This document shows positions 36,640 to 49,449 of a stretch of DNA of 64,000 bases, one piece after another; position 1 is the first letter of the stretch; every line of letters begins with the position of its first letter. This DNA is from Himantopus leucocephalus. Taxonomy: Eukaryota > Chordata > Aves > Charadriiformes > Recurvirostridae. The DNA is taken from contig RSEF01000020.1 in NCBI GenBank assembly GCA_003993805.1, forward strand, positions 7,494,370-7,558,369, written 5' to 3'. The notes beneath the pieces were generated by a model. That model saw only the letters and a program-made list of their open reading frames with translations. It searched no databases and was not told the origin of the DNA. The translations under genes were made by a program, and so were the position numbers.

Positions 36640-37348
36640 CGCTGTACGCGTGGAAGTGACTTTCTCAGTGTCAAAAGTACGATGAGAAGACATTCTGCAG
36701 TCCCTAGGGGCTTTTAAATTAATAGTAATATTATCACTTTTTTAGTTCAAGAGAAATTTAATTAACCACTGGTGTGCCTGCTGTTTTCTTAACAGCAGAA
36801 GCACATTTAAAATTGTGCGCTGATGCCATATGCGGTTATTTAATTTTATTTAAAGAAAGGGCTACCGTAGCTTTATTCTCTGTCTGTGACAAGCAAGGAC
36901 CGCGTTCTCCACTCGTGGAAATAAGCACCAGTAGCTCCAATGGAGTGCATGGGGTTTAAACCGCCAGAGGATCTGGTCCCTAATATCTCAGTTATAAAGC
37001 CAACTGTAGCGAAACTTCTGCTGGACTTCCTAAGCCTGAAGAGAGCCCTGCTGTCCTCCGGTCTGCGATGCAAAGAGGACGACTGGCCCTTAAACTACTG
37101 TATGCAAAGCAGACGGCCCCGACGGTGTCCTCCTCCTTCCTGCGACACACGGCATCGCTCCTTTTGCTCAGGAGCAGGTGATCTAATTATGCAAATTCGT
37201 ATTACTGTGCCATGGGAGGTAGGTTCGAGATGAGATTTATCTGGCGAATTCATCAGTACACTACAGGCGGCCATCCCCGAGAGCTGCCGAGCACTGTGCG
37301 TTCACTGCCTCATTTCATCACAGGGTTTACACCGTGGTGACACGTCTC

Positions 37349-37370
37349 TTTTTTTTTTTTTTTTTTTTTT
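37349..37370. repeat. Poly-T run of 22 bases
   Basis: An uninterrupted T homopolymer lies 32 bases before a single N at 37402. It may be a sequencing obstacle that caused the break. Confidence 0.9.
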
Positions 37371-39756
37371 AATGACTTACATTGAACAATATCCTCACTA
37401 ANTGTGCAAAACTTGAAGTTCTTTCTTGCTCTTTGCTGGATTGGGGGGAGACAGGAGATACAGATCTATGCAATGCTTCTCTGCGGTTGCTGGGTAAAGG
37501 CGTGGGGTTTGGGTGGATGAGAAAAGTCAGAATGAATTTTGTTTGTCTCTAGAGCGCTAGCTTAAGGCAGAGCTCGCCGTAGCGCCGGGCTGCCGTGCGG
37601 GAGGGGGACGCTGGCTTGTGGCTGGCCTGCTCGCGAGTAGAGAGGGCAGCGTTCCCAAAATGACCTTTGAATGTGCACTTGCAATATTGACCAGGACCTT
37701 TCTGAGGGTGGGAGGGGAAGTGGAATTTGGGCGGGCGTGTGTCTGGCTTCCCTCTCAGCCCAGCCCAGGCGAGGGTAGCGCTTAGTCTGCCTGTGTCTGC
37801 ACGGCCGCGCCATCCAGGGACCGCTCCGGGCAGGGCTGGCGCCGGCCCCTGCAGTCCTACACTGTATAAACCGCCTTCACGGGGACGGACCTACGTCACT
37901 GAGCTGCAAAACTGGCGCTTCTTTTGTGCCAGGTGCTACTTAGGATTACTTTGTAGATGTTTTTGTATATTTTGTGTGTTTATGCTTTCATAAGCAGGCA
38001 CGGGATGGGCATTGTTTCCTTCGTTAGCTTCCAAAGCTCTTGTTTCCCACCCGCTGTCAAGTGCTGGGAGAGACTTGAGCATCTCCAGTAACTGCTGGAA
38101 AAACTAGAAGTGCTGAGGGTGAGGCGAAGAGTGGCTTTTGGCTGCTTGAACACGGGCAACCGGTGCGGCTTTGCTTGGGCGCAGCATGCAGGAGAGCCCC
38201 GTTTTTCCAGGGAGGCAGGATTAGAGCCACGGATTCCCGAGTGAACCCCGACACCAGCCAAACGCCAAAGGCTTCTTCACAACCCGCCCCCCCCCCGGGT
38301 TTGGAGCCCCCCGCAGACGCGAGCCTGGCTCCAAGCCCTGCCCAGCGGTTGCCCTTCCCAGCGGACAGACACTCGGGGCACACGCGGGGATCTTAGAAGG
38401 GGGAAGATGCATGAATGTATTTTGGGAACATATTTTATGTATGACGTATTTATGAAAGGTAGAAGTTTTTTCTTTATAGATATATATATATATATGGATG
38501 TTGCAATGCAATTCTAGTGTTTATAAAATGAGCTTTATCTGAGCGAGCAAGAAAAGTTCGTGGCTTCTGGGCATTTGTTATGTTGCTGTGGGACTCGCGA
38601 GCCATGGATTTAAGGAAGCAGCAGCAAGGCATTCCTGTTCCATAAACGGGCTCTGTAGCTGTACAAGTAACTTAAAATATTTGAAAGTATGTTTCTCAGT
38701 CTCATATGAAGTATTATATTGCTATAAAACCATAGAAATATAATCAGTATTTCACAGGTACTTGTGTGCGTGGATTTCCTCAGTCGTCCCCAGATCCCAG
38801 CTCCGCAGAGGCGGGCTGGATCCGTGCTGCCCGGAAAGTCCCTCCTGGAGAGCCTCCTGCGAACCGGGTCAGGGCCACCCCATGGGGGTCCAGGCTTTGC
38901 TGCAGGTCATCGTGGTGTCCCCAGGGGTCTGCGAATCCACCCCAGGAGCAGAGTTTGGATTTAGGTTTGTGCTTAAATCGTGGTGTTCATAAACCCCCCC
39001 GTGGGTACAGGAGCTGCAGGCAGCGTCCTCTGACTGGTGGGACAGCCGGTGGCATGGAGACCCTGTGGGTTGGTGTCTCCTACCGACTGGCCCTCTCCTC
39101 CTGAGACAGAGGATAATTGCTTTTGAAGGCAAAATGAGGTTTTTTGTTGCTGAGGATGAAGAATGGAGAGGACAGGGCAATACCTTCGCTGCCCTCCTTC
39201 ATCCACAGACCAACCCCGTTAAAACCCCAGAGCTTCTCCCAGACCTGCGCTGTGTAAATGAGGTCGAAGTCCTGTGTCACCCATGGTTTGCTGAAGGCGT
39301 GATCCGTGCCATTAGAGAATACAAACAAACAGGGGTTGGTATTGAGGAAAAGCCACAGGGAAGTAACACAAATGAGCACCCAGGAGGGAGTCCAAGCAGG
39401 AAGAACTGAACATTATTTATTGTAGGCAAAAACCCAGACAGTCAATGAGCCGTTTTTCTTTAGTGAAGAGTTTGTTTGGAAGCTTCCTGGAGATTTTTAA
39501 ATGGCAGCAAATACAAGCTTTGAATGTGACACACAGACGATTTCGCAGAGCTGCTTCTTCTTACAGCCTCTTTTCTCCCCCCCTCATGCGCGCAGAAGAG
39601 CCCCGACGCCTCCCCGTCCCCCGTGCTCCCTCCCCTGCAGCCCAGCAGGAAATACTGATAATTCACTTTTTAGATTAATGTAATTCAGGGAGGAAAAAAA
39701 AAAAAAACAACTGATTGGCATGTTTGGGTTGCGTGGAAAGAAAGAAAGAAATCCTC

Positions 39757-39768
39757 TTTTTTTTTTTN
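39757..39768. repeat. Poly-T run ending in a single N
   Basis: Eleven T bases run directly into N at 39768. A homopolymer of uncertain length is the most probable reason for the N. No flanking duplication is visible here, unlike most other single-N joins in this window. Confidence 0.85.
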
Positions 39769-39849
39769 GCCCAAGCCCGTGTCCTGAGCGCAGCCGTGGC
39801 CGTGGGGCGGGCTGTGCGTGGGGCGCGGGTGGGGACCGTGGCCCCGGTG

Positions 39850-39862
39850 CCGCTAGATGGCA
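39850..39862 (+). promoter_or_regulatory. CTCF-core-like motif
   Basis: CCGCTAGATGGCA fits the core of the vertebrate CTCF consensus (CC-N-S-YAG-R-KGGC-R style). It lies in a GC-rich block between SLCO4A1 and NTSR1, where an insulator would make sense. The call rests on one short motif match by eye. Confidence 0.3.
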
Positions 39863-42514
39863 ATGGAGACGGCAGCGCATCCCCGCATCTCCCCGCGCTG
39901 GGCGAGAGTCAACTCTCGGCGCTTTCCAGAAAGGGCAAAAGCAGACCCGTGCGCTGGATTCCAGATTTCCACCAGCAAAAAAAGTTTATAAGATCCAAAT
40001 AAGGTCCAAGGTAAACTTTCAGCATCTAGAAACAGATCTTTCCAGGGAAAAGAGATATCGTTTGTAATCAGAAAGTGGTGCAGCAGGTGAGGGTCCGGAC
40101 GGACCAGCTGTATTATTTTTACAAAAGTTGATAAATCCTCATTTGAAGCCTTCCCTTCCCACGCAGGGAGGGAGAGCTCTGAGCTGCCACTCAAAAGGCA
40201 GTTTCTCTCTTTATATTTTCCCTTCTTGATTTGCTTCTTCCCCTAAATGGGATTGTTGCGATCACTATTTGCCTGAGCCTTTCGCTCTGAGTGAGGTGAA
40301 GATAAACACACCCTCCCCAGCACCACTTCCCAAAACAGCACTGTCCCTCTCTGCGGAGCCGTCCGGACTCACCTTCGCATTTAACCCTGAAAGACTGGCT
40401 GCCTCTGTTCGGAGGGTACCCCGTGCCGAACCCCCTTTACCTTCACACACCACTCCTGCTGTGTTGTCACTAAGCTGGAAGTCCAAAGCCAGNAAAAGCC
40501 AGGAGGGTTTTGGGGGTGCAGGGCTCGCTAAGGGGGTGCCAGCCCCCCCCCCCGGTGCTGGGGCATGCCCTGGGTCGGATGCCGATGGATGAGTTTCTGG
40601 GCTTTTTGGAGAACGTGGCTCGCAAAGAGCTGATAACGGAGCGTGAAGGGGAGCGAAGGCCGTGAGAGGGGAGCAGCGAGGCTGTGTCTTCCTGGCCGCG
40701 ACCCGGCAGAGGGCTGTGTGGCAGCACCAGGGCGGTCTGGGCGATGCGAAGAGGGACTCGCGGGTGATTTCCCAGCTGCTTCTCCCCGTAGCAAAGTTTT
40801 TCCTTGGCTAGCCAAGACCCAGCGGTGTTACTCTGCCCGTGCAGTATTAGACTTCTCAGGTCTGTCTCTCTTGCTTAGGAGAAAATTGAATTGACTGGAG
40901 TCAACTGAGCGACACAGAGGGAGGAACAGAAGTGAGAAAAATAATTACACTACAGGATGACGAAATCTTTACATCCCCACGGGAAATCCTTGGTTTTTGC
41001 TGTTGTTGTGCAGAAAAGCCTACCTGCGTTTCCCTGCGGCTGCACGGAACGCTTCTTCTGGAGCACAGCAACAGCCCCTGGTCCAGCTCAACCCCGTGCA
41101 AAACCTTTTATTGAGCCCAGTGGGCTCCGGATCAGGCTCATAATTAATAACATCTCGGGCTTGCTTTAAAACTGAACAGCAATAAAGAAGAGTGGTGGAT
41201 TAGAGGAAACGCGTGTGTTTTCCCAGCCCGGGCAGACTGAACCCAGCAACCGTGGTGGTGGCCCGGAGGTGCGTGGGGTGGCTGTGGCTCTGCTGTGGGA
41301 ACGGCACGGGATTTCTGTCAAACGGTTCGAGGGGATTCGAGGCTGCGGAATGTGATGGCATTTTCTGTGGCCAAAATAATTTCCTCTGGAAGAGAACAAA
41401 TGCCAGAATTTTCTGGTGTTCCCTGCAAGTTTTCATATTGACCCGCACAAAGCAATTTTAGAAGATGAAAATGAGACCATTCCGCTCCTTCGAATGAGGC
41501 GCTGCATTTCTTCTCCAGCCGGGGACCCTCCGTCCAATTTCCTAGAGATACGTAGAAGATTAAATCTCACATTAAATTAGAATTTTCAGTTGTGTTACAT
41601 CTTGCCTGCCTTGTTACTGAGTAACACTCTATCAGCTAATAGAGGGTCCTGAGAAACCTCCTAAAAGTATATATAATGGTATGAGTCCACCAAAAACCTC
41701 TGATTACAGACCTACCCTTCCAGTAAGGGGGAAGCAAAACTACTATAAAATTAATATTGCAGTAGTTCGGTGAAACACTAATGCGTGAGTAACTATAGAA
41801 ACTGTAGCTCTAGACATGAATGTTCAACGTACTAATGTCCCCTGCTTCAAACTAATACGAGAAATTTTATCTCTTACTATTTTAGCTATCTGGTTTAAAA
41901 ATACAAAGTATGTTCCAAGTGGAGCAATGCTTTGAAAGTTGATGAAATCACAGATAAAGCCTTCCACATCAGCAGAGGTAAGAATTAAAAATCATGAGCT
42001 ATCCGAGCCTTCATGGCATTACAGATAAAATCTGCCCAGTAGTTGTCACCTAAGCAATATCTATGAAAGACGTTTTTAATAGGAAAAGTATACCCGTCAT
42101 CTTCACATGCCTTTGTTCCTGAGGACGGATTGGCAGTGGATTTGCCTTCGGAGATGCAGACGCTAATTTTTGGTTCACTCTGGGGAAAAAAAAAAGCAAT
42201 AGGGCCGAGCTCGATGCACCAGGGAAGGATGGATTTGTGCTGTCAGCTTTGATACAGAGTCCCTGACCCTCTGTTAACAGCAATTAACTTCCTTCACTGA
42301 GCAATGACTCCGCGGCAGGCTCACCGCCCGCACCACTCGCTGAAGGCAGCGGTCAGGCGGCTCAGGGTAGATTGTGCCCCTTTGCCTTTGCCAGCCAAGA
42401 GCTGCATTGCATGGAAATGCGGCGGATTATGCTGAAACATTTGGACTCAGAGCGAAAGGTTGTTGGGCAGCGTTAATTTTGTCCTTTTTTACATCAGCCA
42501 GCAACCATTACAGA

Positions 42515-42566
42515 ATCCCAGAACAGTGAGGGTTGGAAGGGCCCTCTGGAGCTCACCCAGTGCCAC
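42515..42566 (-). repeat. CR1 LINE 3' end, minus orientation, cut by a gap
   Basis: GTTGGAAGGGCCCTCTGGAG is the reverse complement of the conserved 3' terminal part of CR1. It is preceded by a degenerate CAGAATC-type tail. The copy runs into the 10-N gap at 42567. Confidence 0.85.
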
Positions 42567-42576
42567 NNNNNNNNNN
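42567..42576. other. Assembly gap of 10 N between inverted CR1 ends
   Basis: Ten N separate a minus-strand CR1 3' end on the left from a plus-strand CR1 3' end on the right. The true distance is unknown. Confidence 0.95.
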
Positions 42577-42682
42577 GAGCAAGCTGGGCTGGTGGGAGGT
42601 GTCCCTGCCCAGGGCACGGGGTTGGAACAAGATGGTCTTTAAGGTCCCTTCCAACCCACACCATTCCGTGATTGTATGATAA
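42577..42682 (+). repeat. CR1 LINE 3' end, plus orientation
   Basis: The sequence reads GGTGTCCCTGCCCAGGGCAC, GATGGTCTTTAAGGTCCCTT and CCAACCCACACCATTCCGTG, ending with GATTGTATGAT. This is the canonical CR1 3' end with degenerate 8-base tail units. Confidence 0.9.
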
Positions 42683-43658
42683 GTGAGCTCACAGGGTAAA
42701 AGTCAGGAAGCACCAAAAAGGCACTTCTTCACAAATTCCCAGGCATCTCTTTTCAGCAGGCATCTCACCCGTGCCCAGCTGGGGTTTGTGTGCACAGGAA
42801 CGGCAGTCAGGGCCGTCAAGCATCTTCTGTTTGTATAACTGTGAAAGCTTAAATGCTTTGCCTGCCCGAGAGGAGAGACCTGGCACGGCGCTGCCGGCTG
42901 CTTGGAGATCTGCTTTCGTGGTTAGCACTGACCTTTCCTCCTTTCGTGCAGTAAGGGACATGATGCATGCTAAAACAATGGCAGAGCTGTCCAGTAACTT
43001 CTACGTAAAAGTAGTTTTTTGCAAATAGACATAAGAAAAACAGTCAAAGGATGATTTCACCATCAAATCTTTGGTGTATGGGATGTTCAACAGCAGTATC
43101 AAACAGAAACGTAATGTGTCGGTTCACTGTTGGGGTAGCAGAGCCAGATGCTCCCAGTGCTCCAAATAAAAGGTGCTTCATTTCTCTGTGCTTGTTCTGA
43201 AACCGGTTTTCAGTAGTGAATTAAAAATTAAAAAAATTAAAGACTAAATACTCAATTCTTGGCTATGAATATTTATGACAATATTGGACTTGCAAATCTA
43301 AGGTAATTTAAATGTCAAAACTGGTGTAAAGTCTTTCCTTTAGACGATAAGTCAGAGAAAATTAATCTTGATTACAAGTCATAACATTGGGAAATTAGCA
43401 TCTTAGGGCATCAGTGATAAACACTTCTGTACTATCCCCTTTTAAAGCCATGTATTTTACAAGATGAGAATTAATTTTAATAAAAAAATAGCCCCTTAAT
43501 TAACCAGTTAGGTAATTAACAGGGAAATCCTGGTTGCATTCGTGACACTGTGATTATTTCATCTTGCTAAATCACCTCCTCTTCTGCAAGGACTCTGCCT
43601 CCATAACTGTTTGGAGAGGAATGATTTCTACCTGAGACCGAGTCTTGTGTCTGGGAAG

Positions 43659-43747
43659 CCTGCCTTAGGGATAAAAGCAGTGATTTTTGCACCAAAATTC
43701 TTNCCTGCCTTAGGGATAAAAGCAGTGATTTTTGCACCAAAATTCTT
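43659..43747. repeat. 44-bp direct duplication around a single N (assembly join)
   Basis: Bases 43659-43702 and 43704-43747 are identical and flank N at 43703. It belongs to the same class of unmerged contig overlap as the other joins. Confidence 0.92.
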
Positions 43748-46700
43748 GTGCTTAACGAGGAAATTATTTTAGTTAAGGCATAGCAAAGGCCAGTGTAAGC
43801 AAGTTCCAGCAACATCAGCTGCAACGCCTCTGTGAGCAGACGATGATGTTACCAGCAGCCACACTCAGGTGCTTGAACAGGACCAAGAGTTACTGGGTAT
43901 CTGCAGAGATTTAGATCCCGAGTCCTGCATTGCAGAAGTCAGGACATTAGAACATAGTTTCTGCTCCAGCTTCTAGGTCAATGTTTTCAGCCACTCTTCC
44001 ATGAACTCTTGTGGGTTTGAGAAAGGTAAATCTGAAAAACAGATTGCAAATTGCTACACAGGAGTTTGAACTGCCATGGGGAAATAGGTAGAGATTTTTC
44101 TAAACCTGCAATCAGAATCTTAATTTAAGGAACAGCAATTTATATCTTTGCAGGCAGCCACGGCTCCATACAGTATCCAAGGAGTTAATTAACCCAGCAC
44201 CTCAGACTCGCTTCATCCATCAGACTTTTAGCCAGTCTCAAATGCTGCCTACAGCCAGATGCTTTGGGATAAGGTCCAAAGAAATTTGTAACAGAAAAGA
44301 AGCCAACCCACAGACAAAAACATCTTCCTTGTGCCAGTCATCTGGTTGCTGGATTATGCCTTAAAACAAAGTAGGTTACATAAAGACTGTATTCAGTAAT
44401 GACTCCTCAGCAGCTACACCAGAAACAAACCTGACACTTGGCCTATGAGTCTCATTTGCAGTCTTATCCCAGAGCATTTGGTCCCACGTGGTCATTTTGC
44501 ACTTCACTTTCAAAATAAGAAAATCAATTTTGAGAAATGGAAATGCAATCAGGACTTGTCTTTGCTATGGTTTGCAGTAGAGAGCCGTAACCTTCTGATA
44601 TGCTTTTGCCTTGGGATCATGTTCTGAAAGACCGTGCGGATTTGAGGTTATGGTGGCCTTCCAGCTGTCCAGTTAGGCTTCGGACCTGCAGCTCCTTGGG
44701 ACCTAACCTGTTCAATGCGGTGGGTTTTAATTAGCCAACATAGACATTATCACCAGGGAGGGATGGCTCTCATACCTGCTTTCCTCTCTAGCTCCACTAG
44801 ATTTAGGATTTCTCTCTCTGCTACCACCTTTCCTTGCCCACCACTTGAGCCAACACATACTTCCATGCTCTCCCTACCGGATGTGTGTTTATCCGCTCAT
44901 TTACCTTCATGGTTTTGTGAGGCGGCAGGTCAGCACTCTGAAACCTGTAGATCCTCTGTGCCTCTTGGAGATGCCAGGTCTCTCTGCAGCCCCTCTGTTT
45001 GTCTCACCTCTCTGGCAAAATGGCTCTTCTCCAAAAACATGCCCCCCCCGAGGCTGACACCTGTAATTCTACAGTAAGAGCAGCAGAGTGCATAGTATTC
45101 CTGTAAAAATATTAAATAGGCCCTTTTAAGTAGTCTGGAAGTCTGTGCGTGAATAATCACCCTGGTTTCTCTTAGAGAGCTCATGGTTTCCCATACAATA
45201 ATGTTTCGAGACCCAAGGTGATGTCTCCACAGCGGCCCTGAGCACCCATTGCAGCACAGGGAGACCCATCTCAGCCAGCTTTGATACCCCTACTTGTGAA
45301 AGGTGGTATTGGCTGTGGATGGAGATGTCCAGGATGACTGTGTCCACCTGGGAACCTCTCGCAGCAGCTGCTCATTGCCCTGAAAGCCCCACCATTGCAG
45401 CACCGAGCTAGCCGAGCCAATGCTCGATGTCATCTCTCATGCCCCACTGTGGCTCCAGTTCCCGCCTGGTTCAACCCTTGCATCCATCATGCATGGAGAG
45501 CAACCTGTCTCAAAGCTTCAGGCGTGGAAGTTGCTCACTGAAATGGAAATGCACAATTGCACCCAGTTCTCAAGCCTCCTTTGAAAAAAAAATAGCTCCG
45601 AGCATCTCCAGCTATCATGCTTTCATTTTTGTCCCTTTCTGCATTGATCTGAGCCATTTGTATTTCATCCTTACAACACAGAGAAGAAAAAGAAAAAAAA
45701 AAGTGATAGACACATCGACTGAGCATGAATGGGATTTTTTTTCCCACCCTCTGGACAGATTTCTTCCCTTTCCTGCTCGAGCACTTCACATCCTCAGCTC
45801 TCCATCTCTCTCTTGCTGTAAATATCCTTAGCAATGAATGGACTCAGCAAATGTACTGAGGAACACACGGTGCTGCGGAGAAACCAACAGCCACTCGCAG
45901 ATTGCGCAGGCTGGGCTGAGAAAGCACCTAAAAATTATGCAGATTGTTAAAGGTCCTTCCCAGAATGAGAAGCTGTCCAGGATGGAGGCTGGTTTGTGTG
46001 CAGCCAAGATCTCCCTTGCAGCTGAGGACGCTGGGGCAGGAGGAGGACCAAGCCGCAGCCGCCGTCCTGGGCAGGAGCTCTGGGAGGCGAAGGGGACACA
46101 GCTTCCTTCTGACCTCCCAGCTTTCCCCCAGGAGCGGTCCCTGGATTTGAACATGGTGACTACGATGTGCACGAATTTTCTGCTGGTCTATTTATTCAAT
46201 AACAGCTACTGCAAGTACCCGACAGGAAAAGGACCTTATTTTAGCTGCTCCCAAAGTCAGCAGGAACAGACCTGAAAAAAAACAGACTGGAATATAACAA
46301 TATAATGACACGTCTGGTGATTAAAGCTGCCCGACAAAGGCGGATGTGCCGATGCACTCCTGTTCATGCTGGGAGCACTAGAGGACCAAGTCGCTCCCAA
46401 TTCACACTGTATTCCTATTTTTGTCCCGCTGGCATTCAGCTATGAACTGGGGGATGAAATGTAATTAATGGAGGCCACACAGCTAGCGTGTGATAAGGGA
46501 AGAAAGACAGATCTGGTTTTGTGTTAGTTTTATGCCTTGCCCACAGCAAGAGAGAAAAAACAAAAGGATTTGGCCAGCATAAAAGAGGTGCTCCGCAAAA
46601 TACAAATGCGCTTTCCTCCTTCAAAAATAGAAAACTGCAGGGAAGTGACTGAAATTTTCTCAGGTTTAGTAAGATCATAAAGAATCTGAGACCCTCGTGA

Positions 46701-49430
46701 ATAGTCCCATGATGATAAATCAGTAAAACAAGTCTACAAACAAAAATGTGCTCCTTGATTTGCCTCGGTCCCACTGCTCAAGCGCAGCAGAGGGAGATAA
46801 TTTCAGTCTTCCTCAAGACACTACCTAGGCAAGACTTTTCCGTGGTAGCTCATCCAATCATCCTGATTAAGAGATGCATAGTCGGGTCTCTCAGAGCAGC
46901 AGGAGAGAGGTGCAGGAGAGATGAGCGCACACTCAGCGCTACTTGACCTTGCTTGTTTTTGAGAGGTCAGCTCCATTTCTGAGGCAGGAGAACATCTTGA
47001 AGGAGAGACGGAGATCTCTCCAGCCCACTTCAAAGCCTGATGAGAAGAGGGACAGGTACTGCCTCCTGGAAAGGACCGCCACGGAAACAGGGACTTCAAG
47101 AGGGTCTTACAGCATTAACTTACTTGAGAGAAAGCTAAAACCTCACGCTGCTAAATGTCACTGCTGTCCCAAGGTTTTTCCGTTGATCAGCTGTTAGACC
47201 AGGACAGGTGCTGGTGGCCGCCTCTGCCTGTGGGGCCCTACTTCAGGCTCCAATTAATTTGTGTAAACTGAAAAAAAAATAAAGACAAAAAATCCTCACT
47301 GCCACAGCTTAATAATGCAACTTGGGGAGGAACTGTAGAGTTTTCTCTGTAAATTGAGGAATGTTCCAAACTTCAGCTTTAAAGTTCAGACCCCCAGAGA
47401 GATTGTTAGATTTTAATTGCTACCTTAATCAACATTTATTAGTGCTAACCAAAGCTCCTCATGGATTTAAAATTCAACCCATTTGTCAACTACTAATTAT
47501 TTTAAGCAGACAAGCTGTTATTTTACCAGCTATATTAATGTGACTTTTCAGCATATGTGAAATATTACAAATAGCTTCAGCAAATTTGATCCTGAAACAT
47601 AATTCAACAGATAAATGATTCTTCGCCATGATCTCACTTGTCTCTCGGACACTTAGAGCACCTCTTACCCTCATCTACCTCCACCGCACCTGGCAGAATG
47701 TGAAAAAACGGATCCAGGTCCAATGTGGTTTTCAGTAGGAGAATGATCTGTTCTTTCCATTTGTTGGGTTCCTTTTTTTTTTTTTACATTAACTCTCCTT
47801 TAAGTCCTTTTGTAGCGAAGCGGCAGGCTTTCATTGCTGTCTTGGTTTATAGCAAAGCCTCTATCTAAAATCTTCGGTATCGTCCTGGGGGTTGGAGCTG
47901 ATTTATTAATTACCCTGCACTCTCGCTGTAATGAGTGTGTGCTTGCCTGTCACTCAGCTGCTGGTGGCACCCCCCTTTGCGTCCCCCCCGGAGGGCAGGA
48001 GAGGGGGGTCACGGCTCGCCCGCGCTCTGGCCCCGATGGGACCCCCGTGCCCGAGCCAGCCCGGGGCCGGCGGCAGAGGGGAGCCCAGCGCCCCGCTGCC
48101 GTGTTGCCACCTGCCCAATTTTGGTAGTCACCACGTGAGCAGAGCAGAGCCACATTTCTCTCTGTCATGATCCATCTACCAAGAGAGTGTGGGAAGAAAG
48201 CAAGCGAGCGCCGCGTGATTTAACTGTTTGCTGCTCTTCGCAGTTAGAAATCTTTGCTTGTTATACTCCCATGCTTACGCCTCTTGCTTTATTTTACCGC
48301 TAAAACACTGACTCGAAATCCCCACGCTGGCTTGCTCCCTGCAGCGACTTCATACCCACGTAGGCAAAAGCCATCCGTTTGGATTATCAGGGCTGAAATG
48401 ACTCAATATTACCAGAATGAGGAAAGTTGGGGGATAATTGACTGTCACCACGGTTTGATTCTTTTTTTGACGTGCGCAGTGAGAGAATAACCAAGCGTAA
48501 TAGTCTCATTCATTACAACTACCCCAAGCGTGAACCGAAGAAGTATGGAATAACAAGGAGACGTTAGAGAAGCGAGGATCCGGGTATTGGCTGGCGAAAC
48601 CAGCGGCCGTGATGTATTTGCATGGCGATACACCCCTAAGGCGCACGTGGAGCCTGCCCTCCCGTTAAGGCTGCGGTGGCTGCCACCGCTCACCCGTCCC
48701 AGGCTGCAAAACCCACGCAGCGGGAGCGTCGGATGCGCTGAGCGCTTGCAGTTGTGGCTGACAGCACAGGAAAGAGAATGATTTTCTTGGTTTTGACAAG
48801 GACAGCATTAGCTACCCTCAACAGAGAGCATCAGCCCGCACCAGGGGAAGCCCCAAGCCGTGGAGGCACTTCCTTTGGATGAAGGTCCACCACGTGAGCC
48901 CCCATGGCTCGTGCAGTGCCCCATGGAAAAGAAAATAGGCAAGAGGATAGACACAAAATAACTGCAAAATCTGGATTAGGATTACTCAGACGTCAGGAGC
49001 GTTAGGCACTGTATGAGCATTTATTAAATTATTTAGAGGGCTGACAAGCAGCAGAACTGGAGCAAACGAAATCTGTTGTGATAGTCGATGGGCAATATCC
49101 CTTTGGCAAAAACAAGTAGGAACCAAAATACCAGCAGGTAGCGAGAACTGAAATCCAACGGCACTGGTAAATTATTTAAAGCGTATTTCCAACCTGTCAT
49201 TTGAAGCTGAAATATTATTTCCCCTTCAGTAGAATATAGCTGCTGGGGAGGGTGAGGGGGAAATAGTAACGAAGACCTGCATGTTCAAAAGGGAAAATCA
49301 GTGAGTTTTTGTTCAACCAAAAATATTGCCCTAAATAGTGTTACGGATAACTAGATCTGATGAACAATGCTGAGGTCAGTAAACTGACAGCACACAAATT
49401 GACTTTATTCTTGTTTGCAAGCCAAATTGG

Positions 49431-49449
49431 GTAAATTTAATTAATTTAC
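49431..49449. promoter_or_regulatory. AT-rich near-palindrome with homeodomain/forkhead-like cores
   Basis: GTAAAT and ATTTAC arms surround TTAATTA (start near 49431). Just upstream is TTGTTTGCAAG, a forkhead or C/EBP-like word. The cluster is suggestive of a regulatory site but rests on motif reading only. Confidence 0.2.

Larger units (their letters stand above)
36640..42514. other. SLCO4A1 3' UTR (start) and intergenic DNA, no further gene recognised
   Basis: The SLCO4A1 3' UTR must begin at 36640, but I could not fix its end. No AATAAA with a convincing downstream element lies close by; the nearest clear AATAAA is at 41181. The interval contains a 22-base poly-T (37349-37370), a (TA)n run (38480-38495) and single-N joins at 37402, 39768 and 40493. 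A GC-rich block lies at 37560-37870 and an AT-rich block at 41550-42100. No NTSR1 exon was recognised. Confidence 0.5.

Noticed and set aside
40485..40502. Short AAAGCCAG repeat around the single N at 40493
   Set aside because: Only eight bases match, too short to separate a contig overlap from chance; not counted among the clear duplicated joins.
45838..46275. 145-codon + frame considered as a possible NTSR1 exon
   Set aside because: It has no hydrophobic TM segments and no receptor motifs; composition is that of a chance frame.
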